This document shows, piece after piece, positions 6,973 to 13,583 of a stretch of 13,583 bases of DNA. Both the position numbers and the translations under genes were made by a program. The notes beneath the pieces were generated by a model, which made no database searches, had not been told where the DNA came from, and worked only from the letters and a program-made list of their open reading frames with translations. Source of the DNA: Anaerolineales bacterium (GTDB lineage: Bacteria > Chloroflexota > Anaerolineae > Anaerolineales > Villigracilaceae); assembly GCA_025966435.1 (NCBI GenBank), contig JAICRQ010000036.1:1-13583 (forward strand), in the 5' to 3' direction. Within the stretch, counting starts at the first letter, position 1. Each line of letters starts with the position of its first letter.

Positions 6973-9900
6973 ATGCCTCTCAACTTCCAACAAGTCATCC
7001 TCAATCTCCAGCAATTCTGGGCGGAGCGCGGCGCTATCATCTGGCAGCCTTACTACACCCAAGTCGGCGCCGGGACCATGAACCCCGCCACCTTTTTACG
7101 CGTCCTCGGCCCTGAGCCGTGGAACGTAGCGTACGTGGAGCCGTCCATCCGCCCGGACGATGGGCGCTATGGTGAGAACCCCAACCGATTTCAGCAGCAT
7201 TACCAGTTCCAAGTGATCCTCAAGCCGGATCCGGGTAACCCGCAGGAGATCTATCTCGACTCGCTCAAAGCGATCGGCATCGATCCGCGCCAGCATGACA
7301 TCCGCTTTGTGGAGGATAACTGGGAACAGCCTGCCATCTCCGCGTGGGGGCTCGGCTGGGAGGTCTGGCTCGACGGGCAGGAGATCACGCAGTTCACCTA
7401 CTTCCAGCAGGTTGGAGGCGTGACGCTTGACCCGGTAGCGGTCGAGATCACATACGGGCTGGAGCGCATCCTGATCGGCTTACATAACGTCAAAGCCGCC
7501 TGGGACCTGCCGTGGACCACTTCGCCCGATGGACAGATAATCACGTATGGCGAGGTCCGCCGCCAGGAGGAGTTCGAGCACAGCAAGTATTATTATGAAG
7601 TCGCAGATGTAGAGAGCATGAGGGACGTCTTCCAACGGTTCGAGAGCGAAGCTGAAGCCGCGCTCGCCAATGGATTGGTCGTCCCCGCCCACGATTATGT
7701 GCTCAAGTGCTCGCACACGTTCAATATTCTAGATGCACGCGGCGCAATTGGAGTGACAGAACGCCAGGGCTATTTCCGGCGGATGCGTGAGCTGGCGCGA
7801 CGGGTGGGCGAAGCGTACTTGGAACAGAGGAAGGCGTTGGAGTATCCATTGCTGAAGCAGACCTCGGACAATAGACCATTGACAATTGCCAAACCACCGT
7901 CGGTTGTCCATGGTCCATCGTCGTTCCTGCTTGAGATCGGCACGGAAGAGCTTCCCCCATCAGACGTGGATACGGCGCTTAGCCAGCTTCGTGAGCGGGT
8001 TCCGGTGTTGTTGAAGGAACTGTCACTCGAGCATGGCGCCGTCAAAATCGAGGGCACGCCGAGGCGGCTGGTCGTTTCCATTGATTCGCTCTCTCCCAAC
8101 CAACCGGATCGGGAAGATCTGGTCAAGGGTCCACCTGCCGATAAGGCGTTCGATAAAGATGGAATTGCCCTGCCAGCCGCGATGGGATTTGCGAAGAAGA
8201 ATAATATCAACACGAAAGATCTGCAAATTCGCGAAGAAGGCGGCGGGAACTATGTCTTTGCCGTCGTCAGCCAAAAGGGACGACCAACCCCTGAGGTCCT
8301 GGCAGAGGCTTTACCGAGGTTAATTGAGAGCATCAAGTTCGAGAAGTCCATGCGCTGGCTGCCTGCGTCCCGCCGCGCGGGAAATGAATTAGGCGTTGCG
8401 TTCTCGCGTCCCATCCGCTGGTTGGTGGCATTATTGGGAGAAAGTGTTATTCCCTTCGAATACGCCGGTGTCACCTCAGGTAATATCACGCGCGGACTGC
8501 GTCCATATGATTCGCCGGAGATCGCTGTTCCCTCTGCGGAAAAATATTTCGATGTGATTCGGGAAGCCGGGATTGTGCTTGATAAGGAAGAGCGCAAAGC
8601 CTCCATTGTGGAACAGGTCAATCAAGCGGCGGTGCTGGTCGGCGGGGAAGCGCTCATCGAAGAAGGATTATTGAGTGAGGTTGCCAACCTGGTCGAAATG
8701 CCTACGGCGCTGATGGGCGGTTTCGATAGGGAATCCCTTTCGCTGCCGCGCGATGTGCTCATCTCGGTTATGAAAAAGCACCAGCGCTACTTCCCAGTCT
8801 CCAGTCTCCAATCTTCGAATCTTCTGCCTCACTTCATCGCCATCCGCAACGGCGACGACATCGGCATCGACATTGTCCGCCAGGGCAACGAACACGTCCT
8901 CGGGGCGCGGTTTGCGGATGCAAACTTCTTCGTCCGTGAAGACCTCAAGCAGCCGCTGGAAGCCTACCGCTCGGAGCTGGCAAAGCTGAGCTTCCAAACG
9001 AAGCTTGGCTCGATGCTCGATAAATCCGAGCGGATGAACAAACTGGTCAACGAATTGATTCCCATGCTCGGGTTGGAGAATGACGAAGCTATTTTTGCGC
9101 GCCGTGCAGTCCATCTTGCCAAGGCGGACCTGGTCACGCAAATGGTGATGGAAATGACCTCGCTCCAGGGCGTGATTGGACGCGAATACGCTCTGCGCAG
9201 CGGGGAACAGGCAGATGTCGCCAATGCGATCGGCGAGCAATATCAGACCGTGCCGAAATCGAAGATCGGCCTGGCGGTCGCGTTGACCGATCGGATCGAT
9301 TCCCTGGTGGGTTTGTTCGCCGCGGGTCTCGCTCCCACCGGCGCAAAAGATCCGTTTGCCTTGCGCCGTGCCGCCATTGGCGTTGTCCAACCGCTCATCG
9401 AGCATGGCATTTCCTTTGACTTAAGAGAAGCGATACAGAAAGCCGCCAGATTACAACCGGTGGAAGTCAAAGGCGAAGTGCAGGCTCAGGTCCTGGACTT
9501 CATCGCAGGACGCCTGCGGGTCGTGTTGAACGATATGGGGTACCGGTACGATGTCGTCGATGCTGTTCTGGCAGAGCAAGCGGCGAATCCGGCTGCCGCG
9601 GCGGAGGCGGTAAGGCAGCTTCAGGCATGGGTGGAACGGGAAGATTGGGAGAGGATCCTGCCGGGTTACGCGCGCTGTGTCCGTATTATTCGCTCTGCAA
9701 AAGTCGACGATCGACAATTGATCATTGACGAAGGCAGTTTCGTGGAGGACGCTGAACGTGATCTGTATCAAGCCATTCAATCGTCTGTGGTACCTCGTCC
9801 ACACTTGCAACTGGCGCCAGTGCAGGTGTCGTCCATTAATGAGTTCCTGAATATCGTCGTCAGGCTCATCCCCTCAATCAACGCCTTCTTCGACAAGGTG

Positions 9901-10011
9901 CTGGTGATGGCGGACGATGAAAAAATAAAACAGAACCGGCTGGCGCTGGTAGGGCAGGTTGCTAATCTGTCGCACGGGATTGCCGACCTAAGCAAGCTGG
10001 AAGGCTTCTAA
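6973..10011 (+). CDS. glyQS: Glycyl-tRNA synthetase, alpha and beta subunits fused
   Basis: The enzyme charges tRNA-Gly with glycine using ATP. This is the bacterial alpha/beta type in one chain of 1012 aa. Residues 1 to about 293 are the class II catalytic alpha part (GlyQ): [12 protein letters not shown] at the start, then [51 protein letters not shown] and [10 protein letters not shown]. About 294-316 is a linker. About 317 to 1012 is the beta part (GlyS): [21 protein letters not shown], the KKHQRYFPV region and a C-terminal DALR-like helical domain. The start at ATG 6973 gives the standard GlyQ N-terminus. The longer open frame from 6859 runs through the upstream palindrome and promoter and is rejected. 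Fused glyQS is known in chlamydiae and some other bacteria. The linker is encoded by an inverted repeat (7867-7922), which is unusual for an essential gene. Confidence 0.96.
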   Translation: MPLNFQQVILNLQQFWAERGAIIWQPYYTQVGAGTMNPATFLRVLGPEPWNVAYVEPSIRPDDGRYGENPNRFQQHYQFQVILKPDPGNPQEIYLDSLKAIGIDPRQHDIRFVEDNWEQPAISAWGLGWEVWLDGQEITQFTYFQQVGGVTLDPVAVEITYGLERILIGLHNVKAAWDLPWTTSPDGQIITYGEVRRQEEFEHSKYYYEVADVESMRDVFQRFESEAEAALANGLVVPAHDYVLKCSHTFNILDARGAIGVTERQGYFRRMRELARRVGEAYLEQRKALEYPLLKQTSDNRPLTIAKPPSVVHGPSSFLLEIGTEELPPSDVDTALSQLRERVPVLLKELSLEHGAVKIEGTPRRLVVSIDSLSPNQPDREDLVKGPPADKAFDKDGIALPAAMGFAKKNNINTKDLQIREEGGGNYVFAVVSQKGRPTPEVLAEALPRLIESIKFEKSMRWLPASRRAGNELGVAFSRPIRWLVALLGESVIPFEYAGVTSGNITRGLRPYDSPEIAVPSAEKYFDVIREAGIVLDKEERKASIVEQVNQAAVLVGGEALIEEGLLSEVANLVEMPTALMGGFDRESLSLPRDVLISVMKKHQRYFPVSSLQSSNLLPHFIAIRNGDDIGIDIVRQGNEHVLGARFADANFFVREDLKQPLEAYRSELAKLSFQTKLGSMLDKSERMNKLVNELIPMLGLENDEAIFARRAVHLAKADLVTQMVMEMTSLQGVIGREYALRSGEQADVANAIGEQYQTVPKSKIGLAVALTDRIDSLVGLFAAGLAPTGAKDPFALRRAAIGVVQPLIEHGISFDLREAIQKAARLQPVEVKGEVQAQVLDFIAGRLRVVLNDMGYRYDVVDAVLAEQAANPAAAAEAVRQLQAWVEREDWERILPGYARCVRIIRSAKVDDRQLIIDEGSFVEDAERDLYQAIQSSVVPRPHLQLAPVQVSSINEFLNIVVRLIPSINAFFDKVLVMADDEKIKQNRLALVGQVANLSHGIADLSKLEGF
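7867..7922. repeat. Imperfect inverted repeat forming the GlyRS alpha-beta linker
   Basis: Arms 7867-7885 and 7904-7922 pair at 16 of 19 positions around an 18-nt spacer. The arms read GACAATAGACCATTGACAA and TTGTCCATGGTCCATCGTC. It encodes residues about 299-317, exactly between the GlyQ-like and GlyS-like parts. The words resemble the intergenic palindrome at 6862-6905 (GACAATGGACC and TCCATCGTC are shared in part). Confidence 0.7.
8795..8823. repeat. Short degenerate heptad repeat inside the glyS part
   Basis: Two exact CAGTCTC units (8795-8801, 8802-8808), then CAATCTT and CGAATCTT. It encodes the VSSLQSSNL segment just after the conserved RYFPV of the beta part, where the family has a variable loop. 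Simple tract; it may be replication slippage or a small dispersed repeat. Confidence 0.5.
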
Positions 10012-10026
10012 TTCCCACTACAGGAA

Positions 10027-10058
10027 CCTTGCGAAGGGTATTGCGAACCTTCACAAGG
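10027..10058. terminator. Stem-loop after glyQS, possible terminator without U-tract
   Basis: Arms 10027-10037 and 10048-10058 (CCTTGCGAAGG / CCTTCACAAGG) pair at 10 of 11 positions with a 10-nt loop, 15 nt after the glyQS stop. No run of T follows on either strand, so it may be a 3'-end stabilising hairpin or a factor-dependent site. The direct repeats GAACCTT and TTGCGAA overlap it. Confidence 0.4.
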
Positions 10059-10159
10059 CTGGACTCTTCCATAGAAAGGGGGATTTGTGTTTTTGGGGCG
10101 GAATCCATGCATAAAGAGCTTTAATCTTCAATCTCCATAGGAATCTTAATATCTTCTAA

Positions 10160-10187
10160 TTGCAAATCGGATCGATTTAGGTATAAT
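10160..10187 (+). promoter_or_regulatory. Candidate sigma-70 promoter of the small exported-protein gene
   Basis: TTGCAA (10160-10165) and a perfect TATAAT (10182-10187) are separated by 16 nt. The predicted start near 10194 leaves a leader of nearly 100 nt before the ATG at 10292. I see a small possible hairpin (GAGG...CCTC around 10238-10253) in this leader but recognise no riboswitch class. Confidence 0.55.
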
Positions 10188-10291
10188 TTTAATAGTCCAG
10201 GTGGGTTTCGTTGTGTCCGATTCGTCCGTTACGCCGAGGCCAGAAAGCCCTCTGCATCAGGCAAAACAGATTGATAAGGAGTGTAAAAATC

Positions 10292-10576
10292 ATGTCTAAA
10301 CCGACTGCCCGAATAGTTCTTGTTACATTAGTTGGCATTGTCCTGATCGCAGCAGCCTATGTGACCGTGCAAGGCGCTTTTGCAAAGGCTGATTCTGCCG
10401 GCGCCCAGGCTCATGTGGTGAGCGGTTTGCAAACGAACTTTAATCATGACCGTTCCACCGCTGCTGAACTGGACGCTCTTCAGGCGCAAATGAATAATAC
10501 CTACGCCGAGCCCGGTGCTAGTAGGCACCAGGGCGGTGGATGCGAGCACGAATCGCAAAGCGTCCCGCTGGATTAG
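10292..10576 (+). CDS. Small exported or membrane-anchored protein of unknown function (94 aa)
   Basis: I do not recognise this protein. The start at 10292 is chosen over an upstream in-frame start at 10211 because AAGGAG (10276-10281) lies 10 nt before it. It also gives a proper signal-like N-terminus: MSKPTAR, then a hydrophobic stretch (about 8-27), then AFA-KA, which could be a signal peptidase cleavage site. The mature part has a predicted helix with STAAELDALQAQMNNTY (near 55-70). A short polar tail rich in Gly, His and Gln with one cysteine follows. The gene is a single transcription unit: its own promoter lies upstream and a strong terminator follows 19 nt after the stop. Function cannot be inferred. 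Confidence 0.75.
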   Translation: MSKPTARIVLVTLVGIVLIAAAYVTVQGAFAKADSAGAQAHVVSGLQTNFNHDRSTAAELDALQAQMNNTYAEPGASRHQGGGCEHESQSVPLD

Positions 10577-10595
10577 TATTACGTGCAGACGATCT

Positions 10596-10623
10596 GGAGC
10601 AGTCAAACGACTGCTCCTTTTTT
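10596..10623 (+). terminator. Rho-independent terminator after the small exported-protein gene
   Basis: A perfect 9-bp stem GGAGCAGTC / GACTGCTCC (10596-10604 with 10609-10617), loop AAAC, then six T residues. It begins 19 nt after the stop codon. Textbook intrinsic terminator. Confidence 0.93.
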
Positions 10624-10770
10624 GTTAACATTAATGCGACATAGTGCCAATAAAGACTTCCAGCGCGCCACATACACGCTGCTCATGTGTATTGAGATCG
10701 GAAAATTGAAGTTTAGCCTATAGATATCATCCAAAAGTTGAATACTAAGACAAGCGGCAAAAGGGACAAA

Positions 10771-10779
10771 TGTTATAAT
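10771..10779 (+). promoter_or_regulatory. Candidate extended -10 promoter upstream of the first sigma gene
   Basis: TGTTATAAT is an exact extended -10 element (TGnTATAAT). No -35 is seen at 17 nt, which extended -10 promoters can tolerate. Transcription would begin near 10786 and run into the structured segment that ends in a terminator at 10886. The stretch 10624-10770 before it holds nothing else I can name except a weak ATACAC/GTGTAT inverted repeat. Confidence 0.5.
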
Positions 10780-10785
10780 ACGCGG

Positions 10786-10886
10786 GAAATCTGGCAGATA
10801 CTGCAACCCTCGATTGCGTTGCAGGCAGATCAGACTCAAAGGGTTAACAAGATTGCAAAGCTCTCCCAACCCTGGGAGAGCATTTT
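10786..10886 (+). ncRNA. Candidate structured leader or small RNA, about 100 nt
   Basis: The segment lies between an extended -10 promoter and an intrinsic terminator and has no credible reading frame. CTGCAAC (10801-10807) pairs with GTTGCAG (10818-10824), and ATCTG (10789-10793) pairs with CAGAT (10826-10830) to extend the stem past an internal loop. AGGGTT (10840-10845) is complementary to AACCCT (10868-10873), which spans the loop of the terminator hairpin, so a competing or pseudoknotted form is possible. It could be an independent small RNA or an attenuating leader of the sigma gene that starts 45 nt further on. It matches no RNA family I know. Confidence 0.4.
10860..10886 (+). terminator. 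Intrinsic terminator upstream of the first ECF sigma gene
   Basis: A perfect 9-bp stem GCTCTCCCA / TGGGAGAGC (10860-10868 with 10873-10881), loop ACCC, then ATTTT. It follows no gene on this strand and lies 45 nt before the sigma gene start, so it ends either a small RNA or a leader transcript. Confidence 0.75.
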
Positions 10887-10930
10887 ATGTAACAGTACAA
10901 ACATCTACTCGTTATAAGAGGTAGCACTCG

Positions 10931-11512
10931 TTGGAATCAAACAACTCTAAGAAGTCCAGAATGCCCCTGGCAAACGAGCGACAGCTCGTCCTCCAGGCGC
11001 AGGCTGGCAATTCAGAGGCGTTCGGACAGTTATACGACGCCTATATGGAGCGAATTTACCGCTTTGTTTATTTCCGCGTGGAAGACCAGCAAACGGCTGA
11101 AGACATCACCTCCCAGGTGTTCCTCAAAGCCTGGAGCAACCTGGACCGTTTCCGCTTCAGCCGTACTCCGTATCTGGCGTGGTTATACACGATTGCACAC
11201 AACACGGTGATCGATCATTATCGTACGCGTAAGGTAACTACAGCTTTGGACGATGTGCAGCTTTCACAACCCGATCATTCGGAGGTTGTAGAGAACGAAA
11301 TCGATATGACTGCTGAAATGCAGTCCATTAAGTCTGCCTTGCAGACGCTCACCGACGATCAGCAGAGGGTGCTGACGTTGAAATTTATCGAAGGAATGTC
11401 AAACAACGAAATTGCACGCCACCTGGGCAAGCGCGAAGGAGCGATCCGGGCACTCCAGATGAGAGGCTTGCAAGCTTTAGCCAAACAATTAGAAGAGAAA
11501 ATGGTACTATGA
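10931..11512 (+). CDS. ECF-type sigma-70 factor, first cassette (TTG start)
   Basis: This 193-aa alternative sigma factor directs RNA polymerase to a specific promoter set. Region 2 (about 30-100) has the LYDAYMERIYRFVYFRV start, the DITSQVFLKAW helix and WLYTIAHNTVIDHYR. Region 4 (about 135-188) has LTDDQQRVLTLKFIEGMSN, then EIARHLGKREGAIRALQMRG as helix-turn-helix. The TTG at 10931 is preferred because AAGAGGT lies 8 nt upstream. The alternative ATG at 10961 would lose ten residues and has no better ribosome site. The stop overlaps the next start (ATGA), so it is coupled to the anti-sigma-like gene. It shares the whole plan with the factor at 12259-12843. Promoter targets are unknown. Confidence 0.93.
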   Translation: MESNNSKKSRMPLANERQLVLQAQAGNSEAFGQLYDAYMERIYRFVYFRVEDQQTAEDITSQVFLKAWSNLDRFRFSRTPYLAWLYTIAHNTVIDHYRTRKVTTALDDVQLSQPDHSEVVENEIDMTAEMQSIKSALQTLTDDQQRVLTLKFIEGMSNNEIARHLGKREGAIRALQMRGLQALAKQLEEKMVL

Positions 11513-12144
11513 ACAACGATCTTGAAACAATCCTGGATATTTGTCTGAACCAGATCGAGGAGGGCCAAGCCAGCGTCGACGAATGCCTGGTGCGCTATCC
11601 CGAACACGCCGCACAGCTCCAGCCAATGCTTATGGCGGCGACCAAGCTAGCGCGTGCGCGCGAAGTCGTGCCGAGTCCCAGTTACCGGATGCGGGCACGC
11701 TCCCAGCTGAATGTTTATATGCAGCAGAATCCGCAGCGTAAGCGCGTTTCTCCCGTGTTCTGGAGACTCGCCATCAGCTTTGCAACTGTGATGATGCTGT
11801 TCATCGCCAGCGGTACTGCGTTTGCGCAACAGGCAGTGCCCGGCGATACGCTCTATAACTGGAAACTCACCAGCGAGCATCTGTGGCGATTTACCTCCAG
11901 TGACCAGCTAGGGTACGATATTGCCCTTTCGAATCGCCGGATGAACGAGCTGTTGGTCGTCTCCGGAGATGAGACACGCCGGGCGTGGGCGATCCAGAAC
12001 TATGAAAAATTACTGGTCAAGTTCCAGAATGCCCAAAATGAGCAGGACCGTGCCCGCATCCGGCCTGTCCTTCTAGCCCAATATGAGGCGTTACTCGATG
12101 CAGGTGTCGACCTCACCGTGCTAGAGCGTTATTTCCCACATTAG
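11509..12144 (+). CDS. One-pass membrane anti-sigma-like protein, first cassette
   Basis: This 211-aa protein is translated from an ATG overlapping the sigma gene stop, the usual place for a cognate anti-sigma factor. Residues 1-50 form a cytoplasmic helical region with CLNQIEEGQASVDECLVRYP, a pattern common beside ECF factors in Chloroflexota. A basic stretch precedes one membrane helix (about 85-106) that ends in AFA-QQ. The external part begins with AVPGDTLYNWKLTSEHLWRF, resembling the DUF5667 type. It has no zinc-binding HxxxCxxC motif of the ZAS anti-sigma family, so if it restrains the sigma factor it does so with another fold. It ends in a helical region and is followed by an intrinsic terminator. 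The anti-sigma role is inferred from linkage and topology. Confidence 0.8.
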   Translation: MNNDLETILDICLNQIEEGQASVDECLVRYPEHAAQLQPMLMAATKLARAREVVPSPSYRMRARSQLNVYMQQNPQRKRVSPVFWRLAISFATVMMLFIASGTAFAQQAVPGDTLYNWKLTSEHLWRFTSSDQLGYDIALSNRRMNELLVVSGDETRRAWAIQNYEKLLVKFQNAQNEQDRARIRPVLLAQYEALLDAGVDLTVLERYFPH

Positions 12145-12163
12145 CACTATCCAGACTGAATGT

Positions 12164-12192
12164 ATCCCTCCCAAATCCGGGAGGGATTTTTT
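12164..12192 (+). terminator. Rho-independent terminator between the two sigma cassettes
   Basis: A perfect 9-bp stem ATCCCTCCC / GGGAGGGAT (12164-12172 with 12179-12187), loop AAATCC, then a run of six T. It starts 20 nt after the anti-sigma-like stop and shows that the second cassette needs its own promoter. Confidence 0.93.
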
Positions 12193-12206
12193 GTTTCAGT
12201 TTGCAA

Positions 12207-12223
12207 CACAAATGTCACAAATG
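12207..12223. repeat. Direct repeat CACAAATG upstream of the second sigma gene
   Basis: CACAAATG occurs at 12207-12214 and 12216-12223, with a 9-nt period, in the 66-nt gap that must hold the promoter of the second cassette. It could be part of a promoter or operator. I see no convincing -35/-10 pair or ribosome site in this gap. Confidence 0.3.
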
Positions 12224-12258
12224 ACTTAAACAAATCGCCATTTACCACGTTATGCTTA

Positions 12259-12843
12259 ATGACTGTGAGAAACGACCGAGGTGCTCATCAAGACCTTCCT
12301 GTGCTGGAAGAGGCTCGATTGATCGAAAAAGCCAAATCTGGCAATCCTGATGCATTTGCTAAATTGTATGATGCTTATGTTGAACGCGTGTCCCGCTATG
12401 TTTATTTTCGGGTCACCGATGATTGTGACATGGAGGACCTGGTTTCGCAGGTATTTCTGAAAGCCTGGGAAAACCTGGATCGGTACAAAACAGGCAAATC
12501 TCCTTTTGTTGCCTGGCTGTATACGATTGCGAGGAATCTTGTGATTGATCATTATCGGATGAAAAGAAACAACCTTCCTCTGGAAGACGCAATCGCCATC
12601 CCATCCCCCCTGGAAATGCCGGATGAGATGGCTCAAACACATTTTGACCTGGAAGCCATGCGGGATGGGCTCCAGGCATTGAGCAAGGATCAACAGCAGG
12701 CTCTCGTTTTGAAATACATTGCCGGATTGCCCAATGACAGCATTGCAAAAATTATGAACAAACAGGAAGGAACTGTTCGCGGCTTGCAAATGCGCGGCCT
12801 GCAAACGCTCGCCAAATATATGAAAGTGAAGGAATTACGATGA
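12259..12843 (+). CDS. ECF-type sigma-70 factor, second cassette
   Basis: This 194-aa sigma factor is a paralogue of the one at 10931-11512. Region 2 has LYDAYVERVSRYVYFRV, LVSQVFLKAWENLDRYK and WLYTIARNLVIDHYR. Region 4 has LSKDQQQALVLKYIAGLPN and the helix-turn-helix NKQEGTVRGLQMRGLQTLAK. The ATG at 12259 gives a length matching the paralogue. The longer open frame from 12160 passes through the terminator hairpin and is rejected. No Shine-Dalgarno sequence precedes the start, so translation may be leaderless or weak. The stop overlaps the next gene (ATGA). The sequences have diverged well beyond a recent duplication, so the two factors probably recognise different promoters or signals (inference). 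Confidence 0.92.
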   Translation: MTVRNDRGAHQDLPVLEEARLIEKAKSGNPDAFAKLYDAYVERVSRYVYFRVTDDCDMEDLVSQVFLKAWENLDRYKTGKSPFVAWLYTIARNLVIDHYRMKRNNLPLEDAIAIPSPLEMPDEMAQTHFDLEAMRDGLQALSKDQQQALVLKYIAGLPNDSIAKIMNKQEGTVRGLQMRGLQTLAKYMKVKELR

Positions 12844-13583
12844 GTGATTTTGAGAACGTTTTGCAGGAATGTCTGCAAGACTTGGAACAGGGCGCCGTGA
12901 ATGTGGAAGACTGCTTGCGACGTTTTCCTAAACATGCCTCGGAGTTGGAACCCGTTCTGCTCACCCGTGTCTATCTTGCCCGCGGAAGGGAGGCTCGACT
13001 CTCTTCCGCGTTCGAAACGCGTGTGCGTGCCCGTTTGCTCCAGGAAATGCGTGCACACCCACGTAAAACCGCGCGGCCCAGTTTTTTGTTCCTGCGGCTG
13101 ACGGCCAGCCTGACCGTTATGATGTTCGCGCTCTTGGTTGCCGGGACAGTTTATGCCCAGCGCGCTCTGCCCGGTGAGTCGTTCTATGCCTGGAAGCTTA
13201 CAAGCGAAAATCTCTGGAGAATGGTTTATCCTGATCCAGCGGAGGCAGATCTAATCATTGCTGAGCGCAGGCTAGAGGAGTTGATCGCCGTTCAAAATGA
13301 CCCCGCATTGCAGGCACAGACGTTGGCTGCCTATCTACAGGTAGCCAAGAGATTGAGGGTGCTGGCAGATGTGGCGAATGAGACGCGTATTTTGGCGGTG
13401 CTAGATACACAAGCTGAGCAACTAAGTCAACTGGGGATTCTTCCCGAGGAATTGCCCCTAGAAGAATCAGCTCCAAATGTGTTTCCCACAAATGCAGTTC
13501 CTACATTCGAAGTGCCCACTGTGGCTCCTGCAAATACACCTCTACCCAGCGTGGAAACTCCTCAAGTCAATCCTACGGAATTA
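12840..13583 (+). CDS. One-pass membrane anti-sigma-like protein, second cassette (C-terminus beyond the window)
   Basis: The frame is open for 248 codons and runs off the right edge. It starts at an ATG overlapping the sigma gene stop, with AAGGA about 7 nt upstream. It matches the plan of the protein at 11509-12144: a cytoplasmic helical region with CLQDLEQGAVNVEDCLRRFP, one membrane helix (about 84-106) ending in VYA-QR, then ALPGESFYAWKLTSENLWRM. Unlike that protein it continues past the shared helical region into a Pro/Thr/Val-rich low-complexity tail (from about residue 205), probably an external linker to a further domain outside the window. It has no ZAS zinc motif. The likely role is a membrane sensor that holds its cognate ECF factor, inferred from linkage. 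Confidence 0.82.
   Translation, partial: MSDFENVLQECLQDLEQGAVNVEDCLRRFPKHASELEPVLLTRVYLARGREARLSSAFETRVRARLLQEMRAHPRKTARPSFLFLRLTASLTVMMFALLVAGTVYAQRALPGESFYAWKLTSENLWRMVYPDPAEADLIIAERRLEELIAVQNDPALQAQTLAAYLQVAKRLRVLADVANETRILAVLDTQAEQLSQLGILPEELPLEESAPNVFPTNAVPTFEVPTVAPANTPLPSVETPQVNPTEL

Noticed and set aside
8668..9405. Leftward 245-codon open frame
   Set aside because: It is the antisense shadow of the conserved GlyS part of glyQS, and its composition is not that of a known protein.
10194..10291. Riboswitch in the leader of the small exported-protein gene
   Set aside because: Only one weak hairpin is visible, and the conserved bases of c-di-GMP, cobalamin or other common classes are not recognisable.
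12160..12258. Longer start for the second ECF sigma gene
   Set aside because: The added 33 codons are encoded by the terminator hairpin and U-tract of the preceding gene.
12256..12804. Leftward 182-codon open frame
   Set aside because: It is antisense to the well-supported second ECF sigma gene.

Overview
The window most resembles a chromosome segment of a Chloroflexota bacterium of the Anaerolineae type. This is an inference. It rests on a single-chain glycyl-tRNA synthetase (alpha and beta subunits fused), paired ECF sigma / one-pass anti-sigma-like genes with a conserved 'PG[DE][ST][LF]Y.WKLTSE.LWR' segment, and short intergenic palindromes built from GAC-AT-GAC words. No rRNA, tRNA, CRISPR array, transposase or integrase is visible.

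Layout. Positions 1-4539 are read leftwards. A three-gene operon (3979 down to 1) encodes a 162-aa helical protein of unknown function, a 743-aa STAND (NB-ARC-TPR) ATPase, and a protein with two tandem variant GGDEF domains that runs off the left edge (418 residues visible). Upstream lies a separate leftward 124-aa gene (4539-4165) with its own terminator. Diverging from it, 4775-6850 encodes a 691-aa protein joining a TIR domain, one membrane helix, a VWA domain and an FGE/SUMF1-like domain. The rest is read rightwards: glyQS (6973-10011), a small exported protein (10292-10576), a possible structured leader or small RNA (about 10786-10886), and two successive ECF sigma / anti-sigma-like cassettes (10931-12144 and 12259 to the right edge).

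The most interesting part is 1-6850. A cytoplasmic STAND sensor-type ATPase is translationally coupled to a tandem GGDEF-like, potentially nucleotide-cyclising, protein. It lies beside a membrane protein that puts a TIR domain inside the cell and VWA plus a lectin-fold FGE-like domain outside, a layout resembling a Toll-like receptor. STAND, TIR and nucleotide cyclase modules recur in bacterial conflict and immune-like signalling. I propose the locus as a candidate undescribed signalling or defence system. That is inference: the sequence shows domains and linkage, not function.

The right half is more ordinary. Its notable points are a palindromic repeat forming the linker of the GlyRS fusion, a predicted leader RNA with terminator ahead of the first sigma gene, and duplication of the sigma / anti-sigma cassette.
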